DNA of 64,000 bases from Psychroserpens luteolus (lineage in GTDB: Bacteria; Bacteroidota; Bacteroidia; Flavobacteriales; Flavobacteriaceae), in the NCBI RefSeq assembly GCF_021032705.1, contig NZ_JAHVXI010000002.1, positions 496,001 through 560,000 on the forward strand. The letters are read 5' to 3'. This document shows, piece by piece, positions 1-8,566 of the stretch; positions within the stretch are counted from its first letter, which is position 1, and the number at the start of each line of letters is the position of its first letter. A program made the position numbers and the translations under genes. The notes under the pieces were generated by a model, which searched no databases, was not told the DNA's origin, and saw only the letters and a program-made list of their open reading frames with translations.

Positions 1-8
1 TGTAATTT

Positions 9-545
9 TTGGAACGCCCAGAATTAATAAAAGCATGCAAACAGAATAATCTAAAAGCACAAATGCAAGTATATCAGATGTACAAGGATATGCTATATAA
101 TGTGAGTTACAGGATTGTTAAAAATGAACACGATGCTCAGGATACTGTTCATGATGCCTTTATAAAAGCGTTTCAGAATATTTCTAAGTTAGAAAACGAT
201 CTTAACCTTGGGCCTTGGTTAAAACGTATTGTAGTAAATAGCTCACTAGATTTTTTAAGACAAAAAAAGAAATTGGGCTGGCTACAAGAATCGTATGAAT
301 TTACAGAATCTACTAAAGAAAATGACACCTATGAAGATGTTACACTTAAAGTAGAAGAAGTAAAAAAAGCTATAAACAATCTAAAAGACAAATACCGAAT
401 TATTATGGTCCTGTACCTCATTGAAGATTATTCGCATAAAGAAATCGCAGAGCAGCTAGGACTTAAAGAAAGTACAGTACGCAACCAATACGTAAGAGGG
501 AAACGTCTTTTAAAACAACAATTACAAAATAGCGTAGCATTATGA
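9..545 (+). CDS. ECF-type RNA polymerase sigma-70 factor
   Basis: This 178-residue protein is an extracytoplasmic-function sigma factor that would direct RNA polymerase to a small regulon. Sigma region 2 lies at about residues 20-85 and includes KNEHDAQDTVHDAFIKAF. Region 4 lies at about residues 117-170, with the helix-turn-helix around HKEIAEQLGLKESTVRNQ. The start is TTG at position 9: an in-frame TAA sits at 3-5, and the next Met codon would cut into region 2, so TTG is the only start that keeps the domain whole. The stop overlaps the next gene by 4 nt (ATGA), which suggests translational coupling to its membrane partner. The family call is firm; the stimulus is unknown. Confidence 0.93.
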   Translation: MERPELIKACKQNNLKAQMQVYQMYKDMLYNVSYRIVKNEHDAQDTVHDAFIKAFQNISKLENDLNLGPWLKRIVVNSSLDFLRQKKKLGWLQESYEFTESTKENDTYEDVTLKVEEVKKAINNLKDKYRIIMVLYLIEDYSHKEIAEQLGLKESTVRNQYVRGKRLLKQQLQNSVAL

Positions 546-1168
546 GTTTAGAGACATTTGTAAAGGAAAATCAAAACGCTTTTGATGATAAATCAATGCC
601 AAAAGCGGCTAGCTTAGATTTTGAGTCGAAACTTAAAAAAGAATTGCATCAAGACACTAGTAAAGTCAGACGTTTGCAGATAATAAGATATTTCTCTGTT
701 GCAGCAAGTATAGCACTACTAGTCACTTTTGGGTATTGGTATCAGAATAGACAAGAGCATATTGAGAAAAGAGATAATCTGGTATTAGCGTTAGATGAGA
801 GTGATACCAATAGTTCCCGCTTAGAAGCTATTTATGAGATTGAAGATCAGTTTGCAAATGAAAAGGAGGATGAAAAAATATTAAACGCCTTCTTTAAAAT
901 TTTAAAAGCTGATTCTGATGCCAATTCTAAAGTCGCTGTGATAGATGCACTGTTAAAGTTTCCGGATAATGCAATAGTGAGGAGTCAACTCATTGATGCC
1001 TTAGGTAATGAAACAGAACCGTTAGTCCAGTTAAAACTCATAAAATCTGTAGCTACACTTAGAGAACAGCGTGCAAAGGCACCACTTAAAAAAATCATTG
1101 AAGATGAAGAATCTTTACCTTTAGTAAAAGGTAATGCTTCAGCTTTATTAGCCATGTTAAATCAATAA
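542..1168 (+). CDS. Membrane anti-sigma-like protein with HEAT-like repeats
   Basis: This 208-residue protein has a cytoplasmic N-terminus (1-46), one membrane helix at about 47-67, and an outer C-terminal part (about 100-205) made of helical repeats resembling HEAT repeats. Its ATG overlaps the stop of the sigma factor gene, and single-pass proteins in this position usually hold the sigma factor inactive at the membrane. I see no zinc-binding HxxxCxxC motif, so it is not a ZAS-type anti-sigma factor. The role as regulator of the upstream sigma factor is inferred from position and topology, not from a recognised anti-sigma domain. Confidence 0.75.
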   Translation: MSLETFVKENQNAFDDKSMPKAASLDFESKLKKELHQDTSKVRRLQIIRYFSVAASIALLVTFGYWYQNRQEHIEKRDNLVLALDESDTNSSRLEAIYEIEDQFANEKEDEKILNAFFKILKADSDANSKVAVIDALLKFPDNAIVRSQLIDALGNETEPLVQLKLIKSVATLREQRAKAPLKKIIEDEESLPLVKGNASALLAMLNQ

Positions 1169-1180
1169 AAACGAATAGAA

Positions 1181-2194
1181 ATGAAACATATAATCACAGT
1201 AATAGCACTACTTTTAATAGTTGGTGTAGGTAACGCTCAAGAGAAAGAAAAACGTATTAAGTTTAATAAGGGAACACTAAAAATATGTTCAAACTCACAT
1301 ATGACCATTAAAGGTTATGATGGTAATGAAGTTATCATAAAGAGTCTTAATGAATCACGCTTTTCCTATTATTATGACTTTGGAGACAAAGACGATAAGC
1401 TTATAGATTCCTTAGAAGAGTCATCAGACAATGCATTGGCGAAGAGTTACTATCTATTGTCTTCACACTATGAAGATAAGGAATTAGAGAAAGGCCTAAA
1501 ACCTTTAGGTAATAAGTCTACCAGTCCAGAGGATAATTTGTTTCTGGATATTACAGAAAAGCCAGGAGAATTAATCATTAAAGATTATAAGTATAACCAA
1601 TCAGGAAATAACAAATTATTGGGTTATACAACGAAGTCTTCGGATAATAATACTAATAAGAAATCTGATGAAAACTTTAGCACTTCATTAAGCGGTTTAG
1701 CTTCAATGAATAATAAATATGAAATTTTAATTCCTAATTCCATTAAATTATCATGGAATGTAGAAGATTGCTCTAAAAAGAATTCTAATACGTTTTTTAT
1801 GCGGACAACTTCAACTCCTTGGAAATTAACTGATTTTAAAGGAGACGTTGAGATTTCAACATCTTATAACTCCATAAGCTTAACCAATGTTAGCGGTCCT
1901 GTAATTGCTAATACTATTGGTGGAAATATCACTGTAGCGTTTGATAAAATTATGCCAACCAAGTTATATTCTTTAGTAAGCAACGATGGTTATATAGATA
2001 TAAGCTTACCTAATAATGCTGACTTAAAAGTCGATGTTAATGGCAAGCGTATACTTAGTGATATAGATTTTACTGTTTTAAGTGAAACCTTACAAGACGG
2101 TATTAAAAAAATGAAACTTCAGTTAAACTCCGGTAAAACAAAACTGAAGATAGATGCAGGTTCAGGAAGTGTCTATTTAAGAAAGCGAAACTAA
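1181..2194 (+). CDS. Secreted DUF4097-like putative adhesin
   Basis: This 337-residue protein has a signal peptide (cleavage expected near VGNAQ, residue 20). The rest is rich in short beta strands of the form found in DUF4097 putative adhesins: repeated patterns such as LTDFKGDVEISTSYNSISL followed by further strand-turn units between about residues 210 and 330. It starts 12 nt after the anti-sigma-like gene and is followed by a strong terminator, so it is the last gene of the three-gene sigma operon. DUF4097 proteins are often encoded with ECF sigma modules in this group; their biochemical role is not established. Confidence 0.8.
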   Translation: MKHIITVIALLLIVGVGNAQEKEKRIKFNKGTLKICSNSHMTIKGYDGNEVIIKSLNESRFSYYYDFGDKDDKLIDSLEESSDNALAKSYYLLSSHYEDKELEKGLKPLGNKSTSPEDNLFLDITEKPGELIIKDYKYNQSGNNKLLGYTTKSSDNNTNKKSDENFSTSLSGLASMNNKYEILIPNSIKLSWNVEDCSKKNSNTFFMRTTSTPWKLTDFKGDVEISTSYNSISLTNVSGPVIANTIGGNITVAFDKIMPTKLYSLVSNDGYIDISLPNNADLKVDVNGKRILSDIDFTVLSETLQDGIKKMKLQLNSGKTKLKIDAGSGSVYLRKRN

Positions 2195-2198
2195 TCTT

Positions 2199-2228
2199 AA
2201 AACGTCTAGCTTATGAGTTAGACGTTTT
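2199..2228 (+). terminator. Rho-independent terminator after the sigma operon
   Basis: The arms AAAACGTCTA and TAGACGTTTT form a perfect 10-bp stem with a 10-nt loop. The stem ends in T residues and begins 5 nt after the stop of the DUF4097-like gene. Confidence 0.85.
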
Positions 2229-2337
2229 CTTCCCAGATATTTACAATATAATTCTTGCAGGCCTTAATGGTGATGATTTTATAAGTCAAAAAGTAGCTTA
2301 TGGAATTTAACTAAAAACCAATTAAAAAAATTTAATT

Positions 2338-3780
2338 ATGCGTTTATTATGTTTTGTCATGACCCTATGCCTCATTACTAGCTGTGAAGGTCAAAAAAAG
2401 AATGAAAATAAAGTTTTAGAAGATCGAATTTCTCGAATAGAAAATGGTTTGCAATCCAGACTTCAAATACAATACAATGATAGTACGATTAAAAGTATTT
2501 ACAATATAGAAGAGCGAATGCAAGAATTGAAAGTTCCTGGATTGAGTATTGCTGTACTAAATAATGGCGTTATTGAATGGGATAAAGGTTACGGAATAGC
2601 TGATAGTCTAGAAAACAGAAAAGTGACCACTAAAACATTATTCCAAGCTGGATCTATTAGCAAAGTAGTTGCAGCAACTAGGGCTCTCCAACTGGCGGAG
2701 CAGAGTTTGATTGATTTAGATTTAAATGTAAATACGTATTTATCTAGTTGGAAATTGCCAGAAAATGAGTTTACAGAAAACCAAAAAGTAACCACCAGGA
2801 GGATACTGAATCATACTGCTGGACTTACAATTAGTGGTTTTAAAGGATATAAAAAAGGTGAAACCATACCTAGCATCCCAAAAATTTTAGATGGAAAAGG
2901 AAACACAAACCCAGTTCGTGTTTATAAAGAACCAGGCAAAAGTTGGAGCTATTCTGGTGGAGGATATACGATTATGCAGCATATGATTACCGATATCGAA
3001 CAAAAGCAATTTCCAGAAATTATGATGGAAAATGTTTTGAAGCCCTTAGGAATGACATCCAGTACTTTTAAAAATCCGTTACCACAAGCCTATCATAATA
3101 TAGCTGCAGCAGGATACAATTTTGATGGAACTCAGGTAGAAGGAAAATGGTGGATTTATCCAGAGATGGCAGCGGCTGGATTATGGACAACGCCATCTGA
3201 ATTACTAGTATGGGCAAAAGAAATTCAACAAATATTACAAACACAAAAAGACGGATTATTACAAGTAAACACTGTAAGTGAAATGCTTACCCCTAATGAA
3301 GATGATCAAGGACTTGGTCCATATGTACTTGATCTCACTTTTGGACATGGTGGAGCCGACGAAGGATTTCGAGCTGATCTTGTGGTCTGGAAAAAGACTC
3401 CCAATGCGGTTGTTATTATGACTAATTCTCAAAATGGAAATACCATTATAAGAGAACTCTTGCTGAGTATCGTTCACGAATATAACTTACCTGGTTACAC
3501 ACCTACAAAAAGAGTTTTCAAAGAACAATCACAAGAGCAACTTGCAAGGTTTATAGGGACATATGATTTTCTAGAAAAAGGAATAGCAAATATGACTGTT
3601 AAAGGTGACGGTTTAGAGTTTACAGGAGAATTATTTTCAAAGCCAATTTTCTTATGGCCAGAGTCTGATACTACATTTTTTAATAAAAAAACTGGAACAC
3701 GTTATAAATTTACTTTAAAAAACGGTGCTGTAAAAGGTGTTAAGTTTTCTAGGTTTGAAGGTAAAAAATTAAGCCATTAA
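2338..3780 (+). CDS. Lipoprotein serine hydrolase (class C beta-lactamase / PBP4-like family)
   Basis: This 480-residue protein begins with a lipoprotein signal (LITSC, Cys16). The serine hydrolase domain carries the SxxK motif S106-I-S-K109, a Y-S-G motif near residue 205, and an HGG motif near residue 338 (FGHGGADEG) in place of the KTG box. About 100 C-terminal residues form the extra beta domain common in these proteins. Family members are esterases, peptidases or penicillin-binding proteins; the substrate cannot be read from sequence. It is monocistronic, with its own 140-nt upstream region after the terminator. It is one of four such proteins in the window. Confidence 0.88.
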   Translation: MRLLCFVMTLCLITSCEGQKKNENKVLEDRISRIENGLQSRLQIQYNDSTIKSIYNIEERMQELKVPGLSIAVLNNGVIEWDKGYGIADSLENRKVTTKTLFQAGSISKVVAATRALQLAEQSLIDLDLNVNTYLSSWKLPENEFTENQKVTTRRILNHTAGLTISGFKGYKKGETIPSIPKILDGKGNTNPVRVYKEPGKSWSYSGGGYTIMQHMITDIEQKQFPEIMMENVLKPLGMTSSTFKNPLPQAYHNIAAAGYNFDGTQVEGKWWIYPEMAAAGLWTTPSELLVWAKEIQQILQTQKDGLLQVNTVSEMLTPNEDDQGLGPYVLDLTFGHGGADEGFRADLVVWKKTPNAVVIMTNSQNGNTIIRELLLSIVHEYNLPGYTPTKRVFKEQSQEQLARFIGTYDFLEKGIANMTVKGDGLEFTGELFSKPIFLWPESDTTFFNKKTGTRYKFTLKNGAVKGVKFSRFEGKKLSH

Positions 3781-3810
3781 GATATTAGAAACCAGACAAA
3801 GCTTTATGAG

Positions 3811-3940
3811 TTTTATAACGCCAAAAGGGACACTAGCGTAATCAAAAGGCGCAAGCAAAACCCTATGGTTTTCCTGTGGTTCATTCTTTTTTGCCAACTT
3901 AGTTTCTCACCTACGTAACTAAACCACACACAATCACTTT
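3811..3940 (+). repeat. Degenerate attC-like repeat (E0), upstream relic
   Basis: This stretch aligns to the array repeats through the central inverted repeat AAAACC-CTAT-GGTTTT, the motif TTTGCCAACTTAGTTTCTC, and a decayed right end (CCACACACAATCAC, where intact copies read CCATACACGAACACGTTG). It lies 2 kb outside the first leader and directly precedes a broken lipoprotein gene, so it looks like a dead cassette site. Confidence 0.6.
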
Positions 3941-3957
3941 AGAATCGAAACGATACT

Positions 3958-4101
3958 ATGAAAAACATACTTTACTTAGGCTTGCTTCTTTTTCTGCAAT
4001 TAGTTGTAACAGTGAAAATTCAAAGCAGACTTGCAAAGAAAGCACCTTTGAAACAGGCTACTGTTGCTCAAGGTTATGACATGGACAAAATTATCCGATA
4101 G
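3958..4101 (+). pseudogene. Frameshifted lipoprotein remnant
   Basis: The ATG at 3958 opens a hydrophobic start (MKNILYLGLLLFLQ). Restoring one T in the T run near 3992 would give a typical lipobox ending ISC, followed by NSENSKQTCKESTFETG and an early stop. As it stands, the reading frame runs out of frame to a TAG at 4099-4101. It begins about 20 nt after degenerate repeat E0, the spacing seen between intact repeats and their genes, so it is probably the gene of a decayed cassette. The restored frame is an inference. Confidence 0.55.
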
Positions 4102-4270
4102 CACAAGCACTAAACGTAAATTGTTAGAGTTTAGTAAGCTCTAATCAAAATATGCTACAAAAGTTTTGACTTCAATACAATTTTGTTAATCCCCTTGAAT
4201 TCTTTATATTAGATTAATAAAGTGATTGACCTACAATCATTTAGCCTTATCGAACCCAAATCTGTGTCTT
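4102..4270. other. Intergenic stretch before the beta-helix gene
   Basis: A short imperfect hairpin (TTAGAG at 4124-4129 with CTCTAA at 4139-4144) lacks a clear T run. Nothing else was recognised. Together with E0 and the pseudogene it fills the 490-nt gap after position 3780. Confidence 0.3.
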
Positions 4271-5914
4271 ATGAAAACCTATTACACTATTGTCTTGTTT
4301 TCCCTATTGTCGTTTAATACTATTTCTGCAACCGACTATCATGTTGGTCCAGGACAACCATTAGCTAATATTTCCGAAGTTCCTTGGGATGCATTACAAG
4401 CTGGAGATAAAATATACATCCACTGGAAAAGCACACCTTATTACGAAAAATGGGTGATAAATGCCCAAGGTACCGCACAAAATAGAATTGAAATTATTGG
4501 TGTGAGCGGTCCTAGTGGACAAAAACCAATAATTGATGGGAATGGAGCCGTCACTCCTACCTATTTAAATTATTGGAATGAAGTAAGAGGTCTTATTAAA
4601 ATAGGCGGTTCTAGTGTGCCTTCAGATGGTTTGCCGAGCTATATTACCATTGAAAATTTAGAACTACGATCTGTAAGGCCTGCCTACACCTTTACAACAG
4701 ATAACGGTCAAACAGATACCTATGCTAGTAATGCTGCTTCCATTTATATAGAAAAAGGCGAGCATATCATTATTAGAGATTGCATTATTCACGATTCTGG
4801 AAATGGTATCTTTATTGGTGCTAATAATGGACAGACAAAAGATATTCTCATTGCCAATAATTACATCTACGATAATGGAATCGTCGGAAGTATTTTTGAG
4901 CATAACACCTATACTGAAGCTCTAGGAATTACTTACGAATACAATAGATTTGGTCCCTTAAGAGCAGGTGCTAATGGTAACAACCTTAAAGATAGATCTG
5001 CCGGACTGGTGGTTAGATACAATTGGATCGAAAGCGGAAATCGTCAATTGGATCTTGTTGAATCTGGTACATCTGCATTGTATAACGACCCTTCTTATTC
5101 TACAACTTACGTTTATGGTAACATTCTCATAGAACCAAATGGTGCAGGAAATTCTCAAATCATCCATTATGGAGGAGATAATGGCACCACCTCACAATAT
5201 AGAAAAGGCGATTTTTATTTTTATAATAATACAGTCATATCTACAAGAAACTCTAATACAACTCTAGCGCGTCTTTCCACTCAGGATGAAACCATGCACA
5301 GTTTCAATAATATTATATATACATCTAATAATGGGAGTAGTATGGCGATGATTAATGGTGATGGGACTTTAAATAGTCATCACAATTGGATCAAAACTAA
5401 TTGGGTAGATTCACACAGTGGCTCGGGATTGGGTACAGTAAACGATCTAGGTAATAATCTAACGGGCTCAGAGCCATTGTTTGTAGATTTTAATACTCAA
5501 GATTTCAACTTACAAGACACGTCTTTATTAATTGATGCAGGCAGTGCAATTCCGTCCGTTCATCTTCCAGATCATGATGTGTTGAACGAATATGTTATGC
5601 ATACCAATAGTGTCGCTAAACAAGTTGTAAATACGTTGGATATAGGCGCATTTGAAAACCTATCGGCTTTATCAGTCACCGACTTTTCTCAAGAGCGGAT
5701 TCTGTTGTATCCAAATCCGAGTACTTCATTGGTTTTTTTGAAAAATATTGAGCCCAATACAATTAAGAGTATTGCATTTTACTCAGTCAGTGGTCAATTA
5801 GTTTTAACATCAACAGATACAGCTATTGATGTAAGAGCTATGGCTAGTGGGATTTATTTTGTAAAAGTTAATGCTTTAGATCGTCAAGCCATATTCCGAT
5901 TTATAAAACAATAA
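4271..5914 (+). CDS. Secreted right-handed beta-helix protein with T9SS sorting tail
   Basis: This 547-residue protein starts at the ATG at 4271, which gives a proper signal peptide ending near TISATDYHVG; the 15 codons upstream do not look coding. The body (about 120-440) is a parallel beta-helix of the pectate-lyase type, with recurring patterns such as IEKGEHIIIRDCIIHDSGN and ILIANNYIYDNG. The last about 75 residues are a type A sorting domain of the Bacteroidota type IX secretion system (YPNPSTSLVFL, then IAFYSVSGQLV, then GIYFVKV). It is expected to be exported and either released or anchored at the surface, perhaps as a polysaccharide lyase or binding protein. The substrate is unknown. 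Confidence 0.85.
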   Translation: MKTYYTIVLFSLLSFNTISATDYHVGPGQPLANISEVPWDALQAGDKIYIHWKSTPYYEKWVINAQGTAQNRIEIIGVSGPSGQKPIIDGNGAVTPTYLNYWNEVRGLIKIGGSSVPSDGLPSYITIENLELRSVRPAYTFTTDNGQTDTYASNAASIYIEKGEHIIIRDCIIHDSGNGIFIGANNGQTKDILIANNYIYDNGIVGSIFEHNTYTEALGITYEYNRFGPLRAGANGNNLKDRSAGLVVRYNWIESGNRQLDLVESGTSALYNDPSYSTTYVYGNILIEPNGAGNSQIIHYGGDNGTTSQYRKGDFYFYNNTVISTRNSNTTLARLSTQDETMHSFNNIIYTSNNGSSMAMINGDGTLNSHHNWIKTNWVDSHSGSGLGTVNDLGNNLTGSEPLFVDFNTQDFNLQDTSLLIDAGSAIPSVHLPDHDVLNEYVMHTNSVAKQVVNTLDIGAFENLSALSVTDFSQERILLYPNPSTSLVFLKNIEPNTIKSIAFYSVSGQLVLTSTDTAIDVRAMASGIYFVKVNALDRQAIFRFIKQ

Positions 5915-5974
5915 ACTCGTTGAATCCATTGGTAACATATTTTTATGAAATAATGATATGATTCCACGCTATTA

Positions 5975-6059
5975 TAAATTTGTAAACGGGAACAAAACTT
6001 CCCGTTTACGGGAATATAGACCCCAAAAACGCGTATATTTATCTCCATATAACCAGTTG
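5975..6059 (+). promoter_or_regulatory. Array leader 1: attI-like site with embedded promoter
   Basis: This 85-nt block recurs at 24429-24513 with 80 of 85 identical bases. It begins with TAAATTTG, a perfect match to the Bacteroidota -7 element TAnnTTTG. It then has a perfect 11-bp inverted repeat (GTAAACGGGAA at 5982-5992, TTCCCGTTTAC at 5999-6009), a second ACGGGAA copy at 6008-6014, and a conserved stretch ending CCAGTTG. The first cassette begins directly after the G at 6056. Position, duplication and the terminal GTTG make it an attI analogue; the promoter would drive the array as Pc does in integrons. Function is inferred. Confidence 0.65.
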
Positions 6060-6094
6060 TGTGTAATTAAAAAACACCCCAAATAATCAACTAA

Positions 6095-6787
6095 ATGATA
6101 GCGTTTATTGAAAAATATTGGACTTATATAATAACCATTGGAACTGTAATTGCCTATTTGTTTGATAAGGGAAGAACCATTTGGATTGAAAAAAAAGCAA
6201 AACAGGTCTCTTATAATCGACTTTTTTCTTCTGTTCTAAAATTACATTTCAGCTACATAAAACATACAGAACTCTATGCTGAAAAGCCACCAATGAATAT
6301 ACCTGACGAAATGTTTATTCCTATGATAGAACATATTGACACATTTAGTACTGATATTGATGAGTTTAAAAAAACAATAGATAGAGAATCAGATATAGTA
6401 CCAGAAATAATTATACAAACTCACAATCTTTTTGATACTATTGACAGGATTAGAATTGTAGACAGAATGCAAGAAAAGAATTCCAAAAACAATATTGAAG
6501 TTTCAGAATCTGAAAATATAGCAGTGAAGCGTGCATTATTTTATGCAATGTCAGAGACATTCGATGATTTCTTTGAAGACATAATACTGCAATTACATAA
6601 AAAGTCATCATCTTCTCATGACTTCGTGAGTATGCTTAAACATTTTAAAACTGATGAATACAAAGAAGAAGTAGCGTTTGAACAGAAAAAAATTATGAAG
6701 AGGTATTACGAATCTCTTAATAGACAGGGTTTAATTCCTAATGAAGTATACAATGCACTTCTTACAGAATTTAAATTGAAAAAGTAA
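6095..6787 (+). CDS. Unknown protein with N-terminal membrane anchor (cassette 1)
   Basis: This 230-residue protein was not recognised. One membrane helix lies at about residues 8-24; the rest is a helical, charged cytoplasmic domain (about 30-228) with no catalytic motif that I can see. It is the first gene after leader 1, 26 nt downstream of the block ATTAAAAAAC, so it would be best placed for transcription from the leader promoter. Its stop codon TAA falls inside the left arm of repeat E1, as stop codons often do relative to attC. The topology resembles small accessory or defence-type proteins, but no family can be named. Confidence 0.8.
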   Translation: MIAFIEKYWTYIITIGTVIAYLFDKGRTIWIEKKAKQVSYNRLFSSVLKLHFSYIKHTELYAEKPPMNIPDEMFIPMIEHIDTFSTDIDEFKKTIDRESDIVPEIIIQTHNLFDTIDRIRIVDRMQEKNSKNNIEVSESENIAVKRALFYAMSETFDDFFEDIILQLHKKSSSSHDFVSMLKHFKTDEYKEEVAFEQKKIMKRYYESLNRQGLIPNEVYNALLTEFKLKK

Positions 6788-6921
6788 CTACACACAACAA
6801 CGTGTATAGCTAATTATTCGTCCAGCTTGTACTCGGAAAATCCTACGGATTTCCCTAATGGTTCGTTTCCTTTTACTAACTTTAGCCTAGCCAACATAAC
6901 TAGCCATACACAAACACGTTG
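6786..6921 (+). repeat. attC-like repeat E1
   Basis: The left arm AACTACACACAAC (6786-6798) is complementary at 12 of 13 positions to the start of its own cassette (GTTGTGTGTAATT at 6056-6068). CAACGTGTATA near the left pairs with ATACAC and CACGTTG at the right end. The centre holds the hairpin GGAAAATCC-TAC-GGATTTCCC. The right end is CACGTTGAGC, with the presumed cut after G6918. Confidence 0.75.
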
Positions 6922-6930
6922 AGCTTAATT

Positions 6931-7593
6931 ATGAAAAGAAACTTTTTGATCTTAACAATTGTAATAATTAGCATTTCATCTATTCATTTTTCTTTTAAGA
7001 GCAATGATTGTGAAGACAAAGACATAATAAAATACTTTGTTAATCCAGATTTAGACAAAACTAACTATAGGTTATTTGAAAGTAAAAATACAATTTTACC
7101 TAAAGTCTTATTTAAACAGATTATAAAAAAAAACACAGATAGTGATGGAATAAATATGGAATATTATTTTATGACTCCAGATTCAATTCCATATTATGGA
7201 GGAATCGAAAATATTAGTTTTGACACAGTTAAAATTTTAGAACAATATATATATCTAGATAATAGAAAAATAAAAGCTCATAAAATAACTGGTGAAATAT
7301 GGAAACCATATTTGGAAGCACCTAAAACTATAACGAATGAATTCTTTGATAAGGAATCAGGTTTAGGTATTAAAAGTATTTCACAAACTTTTGTTAGTTT
7401 TAAAGATACCTTAAATACAAAGTCATTCATGATTGAATTTAAATCAAAAGCGATTATGTATAGAGACGGGGAAAAATTCAATGAAATCTACTCTAATACT
7501 AAAAGACTATATTTAAAAAATAAAGGATTAGTTTATTATAAAGAAACAGTTGATAATGAAGATAGTGATTACTATCTAGTCAAAAATTACTAA
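6931..7593 (+). CDS. Unknown exported or anchored protein (cassette 2)
   Basis: This 220-residue protein was not recognised. It starts at the ATG at 6931; the TTG four codons upstream lies in the repeat's recombination core. A hydrophobic N-terminus (about 3-22) followed by polar sequence suggests a signal peptide or signal anchor. The mature part is lysine- and asparagine-rich with mixed strands and no visible catalytic motif. It is a single-gene cassette between E1 and E2, and its stop lies inside the E2 left arm. Codon use is very AT-rich. Confidence 0.8.
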   Translation: MKRNFLILTIVIISISSIHFSFKSNDCEDKDIIKYFVNPDLDKTNYRLFESKNTILPKVLFKQIIKKNTDSDGINMEYYFMTPDSIPYYGGIENISFDTVKILEQYIYLDNRKIKAHKITGEIWKPYLEAPKTITNEFFDKESGLGIKSISQTFVSFKDTLNTKSFMIEFKSKAIMYRDGEKFNEIYSNTKRLYLKNKGLVYYKETVDNEDSDYYLVKNY

Positions 7594-7834
7594 GCCCAAC
7601 AACATGTATAACTAATTGCTTGGTCTATGTGTACTCGGACACGAACTTAGCGAACTGGCGTTAGCAAAATCCTACGGATTTTCCTCTGGTTCGTTTTCTT
7701 TTGCTAACTTAGTTCCTGCAACACAACAACTATTAAAGCTAGTAGATTTTTGTTCGGCATTTTAAAAAAATGACGCTAACAAAAACAACCTAGAGAAAAT
7801 AATCCCCGAAGGTAAACCACACACGAACACGTTG
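7589..7834 (+). repeat. Composite attC-like repeat E2 (long form)
   Basis: The left arm ACTAAGCCCAAC (7589-7600) matches the complement of its cassette start (GTTGAGCTTAATT at 6918-6930) at 10 of 12 positions. At about 245 nt it is nearly twice the usual length. It holds a standard core (CAAAATCCTACGGATTTTCC, then TTTTGCTAACTTAGTTCC) plus an extra segment with GTTAGC near 7660 and GCTAAC near 7776 as inverted repeats. It ends in the alternative right half GGTAAACCACACACGAAC followed by ACGTTG. Confidence 0.7.
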
Positions 7835-7853
7835 TATGTAATTAAAGAAAACC

Positions 7854-8426
7854 GTGATAAACAAAGTTTATAGAGAATCTAAAGGAGAAAAAATATACGG
7901 TGAAGTTTTTTATGGAATCGTGAAAAATGGAATGTACTTCTTTACCGAAATAACTGTTTTTGCAGATGGAATGATTCGCTGTTGGGAATTGATGGACTTT
8001 AATAGTTTTAAAGAGAAATTAAAATCTGGTTGGATAAAAATAAATTTACCTAAAGATTCAGAATTACGAATTCATAATTTTGGTATCGTAAACACAAAAG
8101 AGTTTCTTCCTGAAAAAACAGATGACGATTTTATAAAAGAAATTGAAGACTCAATAATTGAACTGAATGGTGGAAAAGGTAGGCGTCGTAAATGTATTGA
8201 TTTATTCAAAAACTATTTACTCAAAGATACCGAACAAAACTATTTGGACTTAAAAAAACAATTTGAAGATTTACCAAGCCATAAAAGAGTTTTATTTGAA
8301 TATGTAGACTATAAAGACCCTTTAGTTGGATTAATAGAAAAGAATGAAAAATTTTCGTCTGAACAAAGGAAATTTATGCTGAATGATTATTTTGAGGACG
8401 AATGGAACGAAAAAGAATTTGTATAA
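7854..8426 (+). CDS. Unknown cytoplasmic protein (cassette 3)
   Basis: This 190-residue protein starts at the GTG at 7854; the only nearby ATG upstream (7836) is followed at once by a stop. There is no signal peptide or membrane helix. The N-terminal half is predicted beta-rich (ITVFADGMIRCWELMDF), with a basic patch GGKGRRRKCIDLF near residue 110 and an acidic C-terminus. It was not recognised; proteins of this kind are often labelled hypothetical or immunity-like, but I have no direct evidence for that. It is the sole gene between E2 and E3. Confidence 0.75.
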   Translation: MINKVYRESKGEKIYGEVFYGIVKNGMYFFTEITVFADGMIRCWELMDFNSFKEKLKSGWIKINLPKDSELRIHNFGIVNTKEFLPEKTDDDFIKEIEDSIIELNGGKGRRRKCIDLFKNYLLKDTEQNYLDLKKQFEDLPSHKRVLFEYVDYKDPLVGLIEKNEKFSSEQRKFMLNDYFEDEWNEKEFV

Positions 8427-8427
8427 T

Positions 8428-8557
8428 AACTACAGCAAACAATGGCTATAAATAATTGCTTGTTCTCGCCTACTTTGGAAATTCCGCAGGAATTTCCAAC
8501 TTGGTGTGTACTTGCTAGATTAACCGCTAACCCACACAACCATACGCAAAAACATTA
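8428..8557 (+). repeat. attC-like repeat E3 with variant core
   Basis: The left arm AACTACAGCAAAC (8428-8440) matches the complement of its cassette start (GTTGTATGTAATT) at 9 of 13 positions. The central hairpin is GGAAATTCC-GCA-GGAATTTCC: a perfect 9-bp stem whose sequence differs from E1 and E2 on both sides, that is, compensated. The right end reads ACATTACC instead of ACGTTG, so the presumed cut base is A8554. Confidence 0.7.
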
Positions 8558-8566
8558 CCTACAATT

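Noticed and set aside
5915-5974. Third copy of the comM 3' end before leader 1
   Set aside because: TTGAATCCATTGGTAACAT loosely resembles the comM end (about 12 of 18), which is not convincing in AT-rich DNA.
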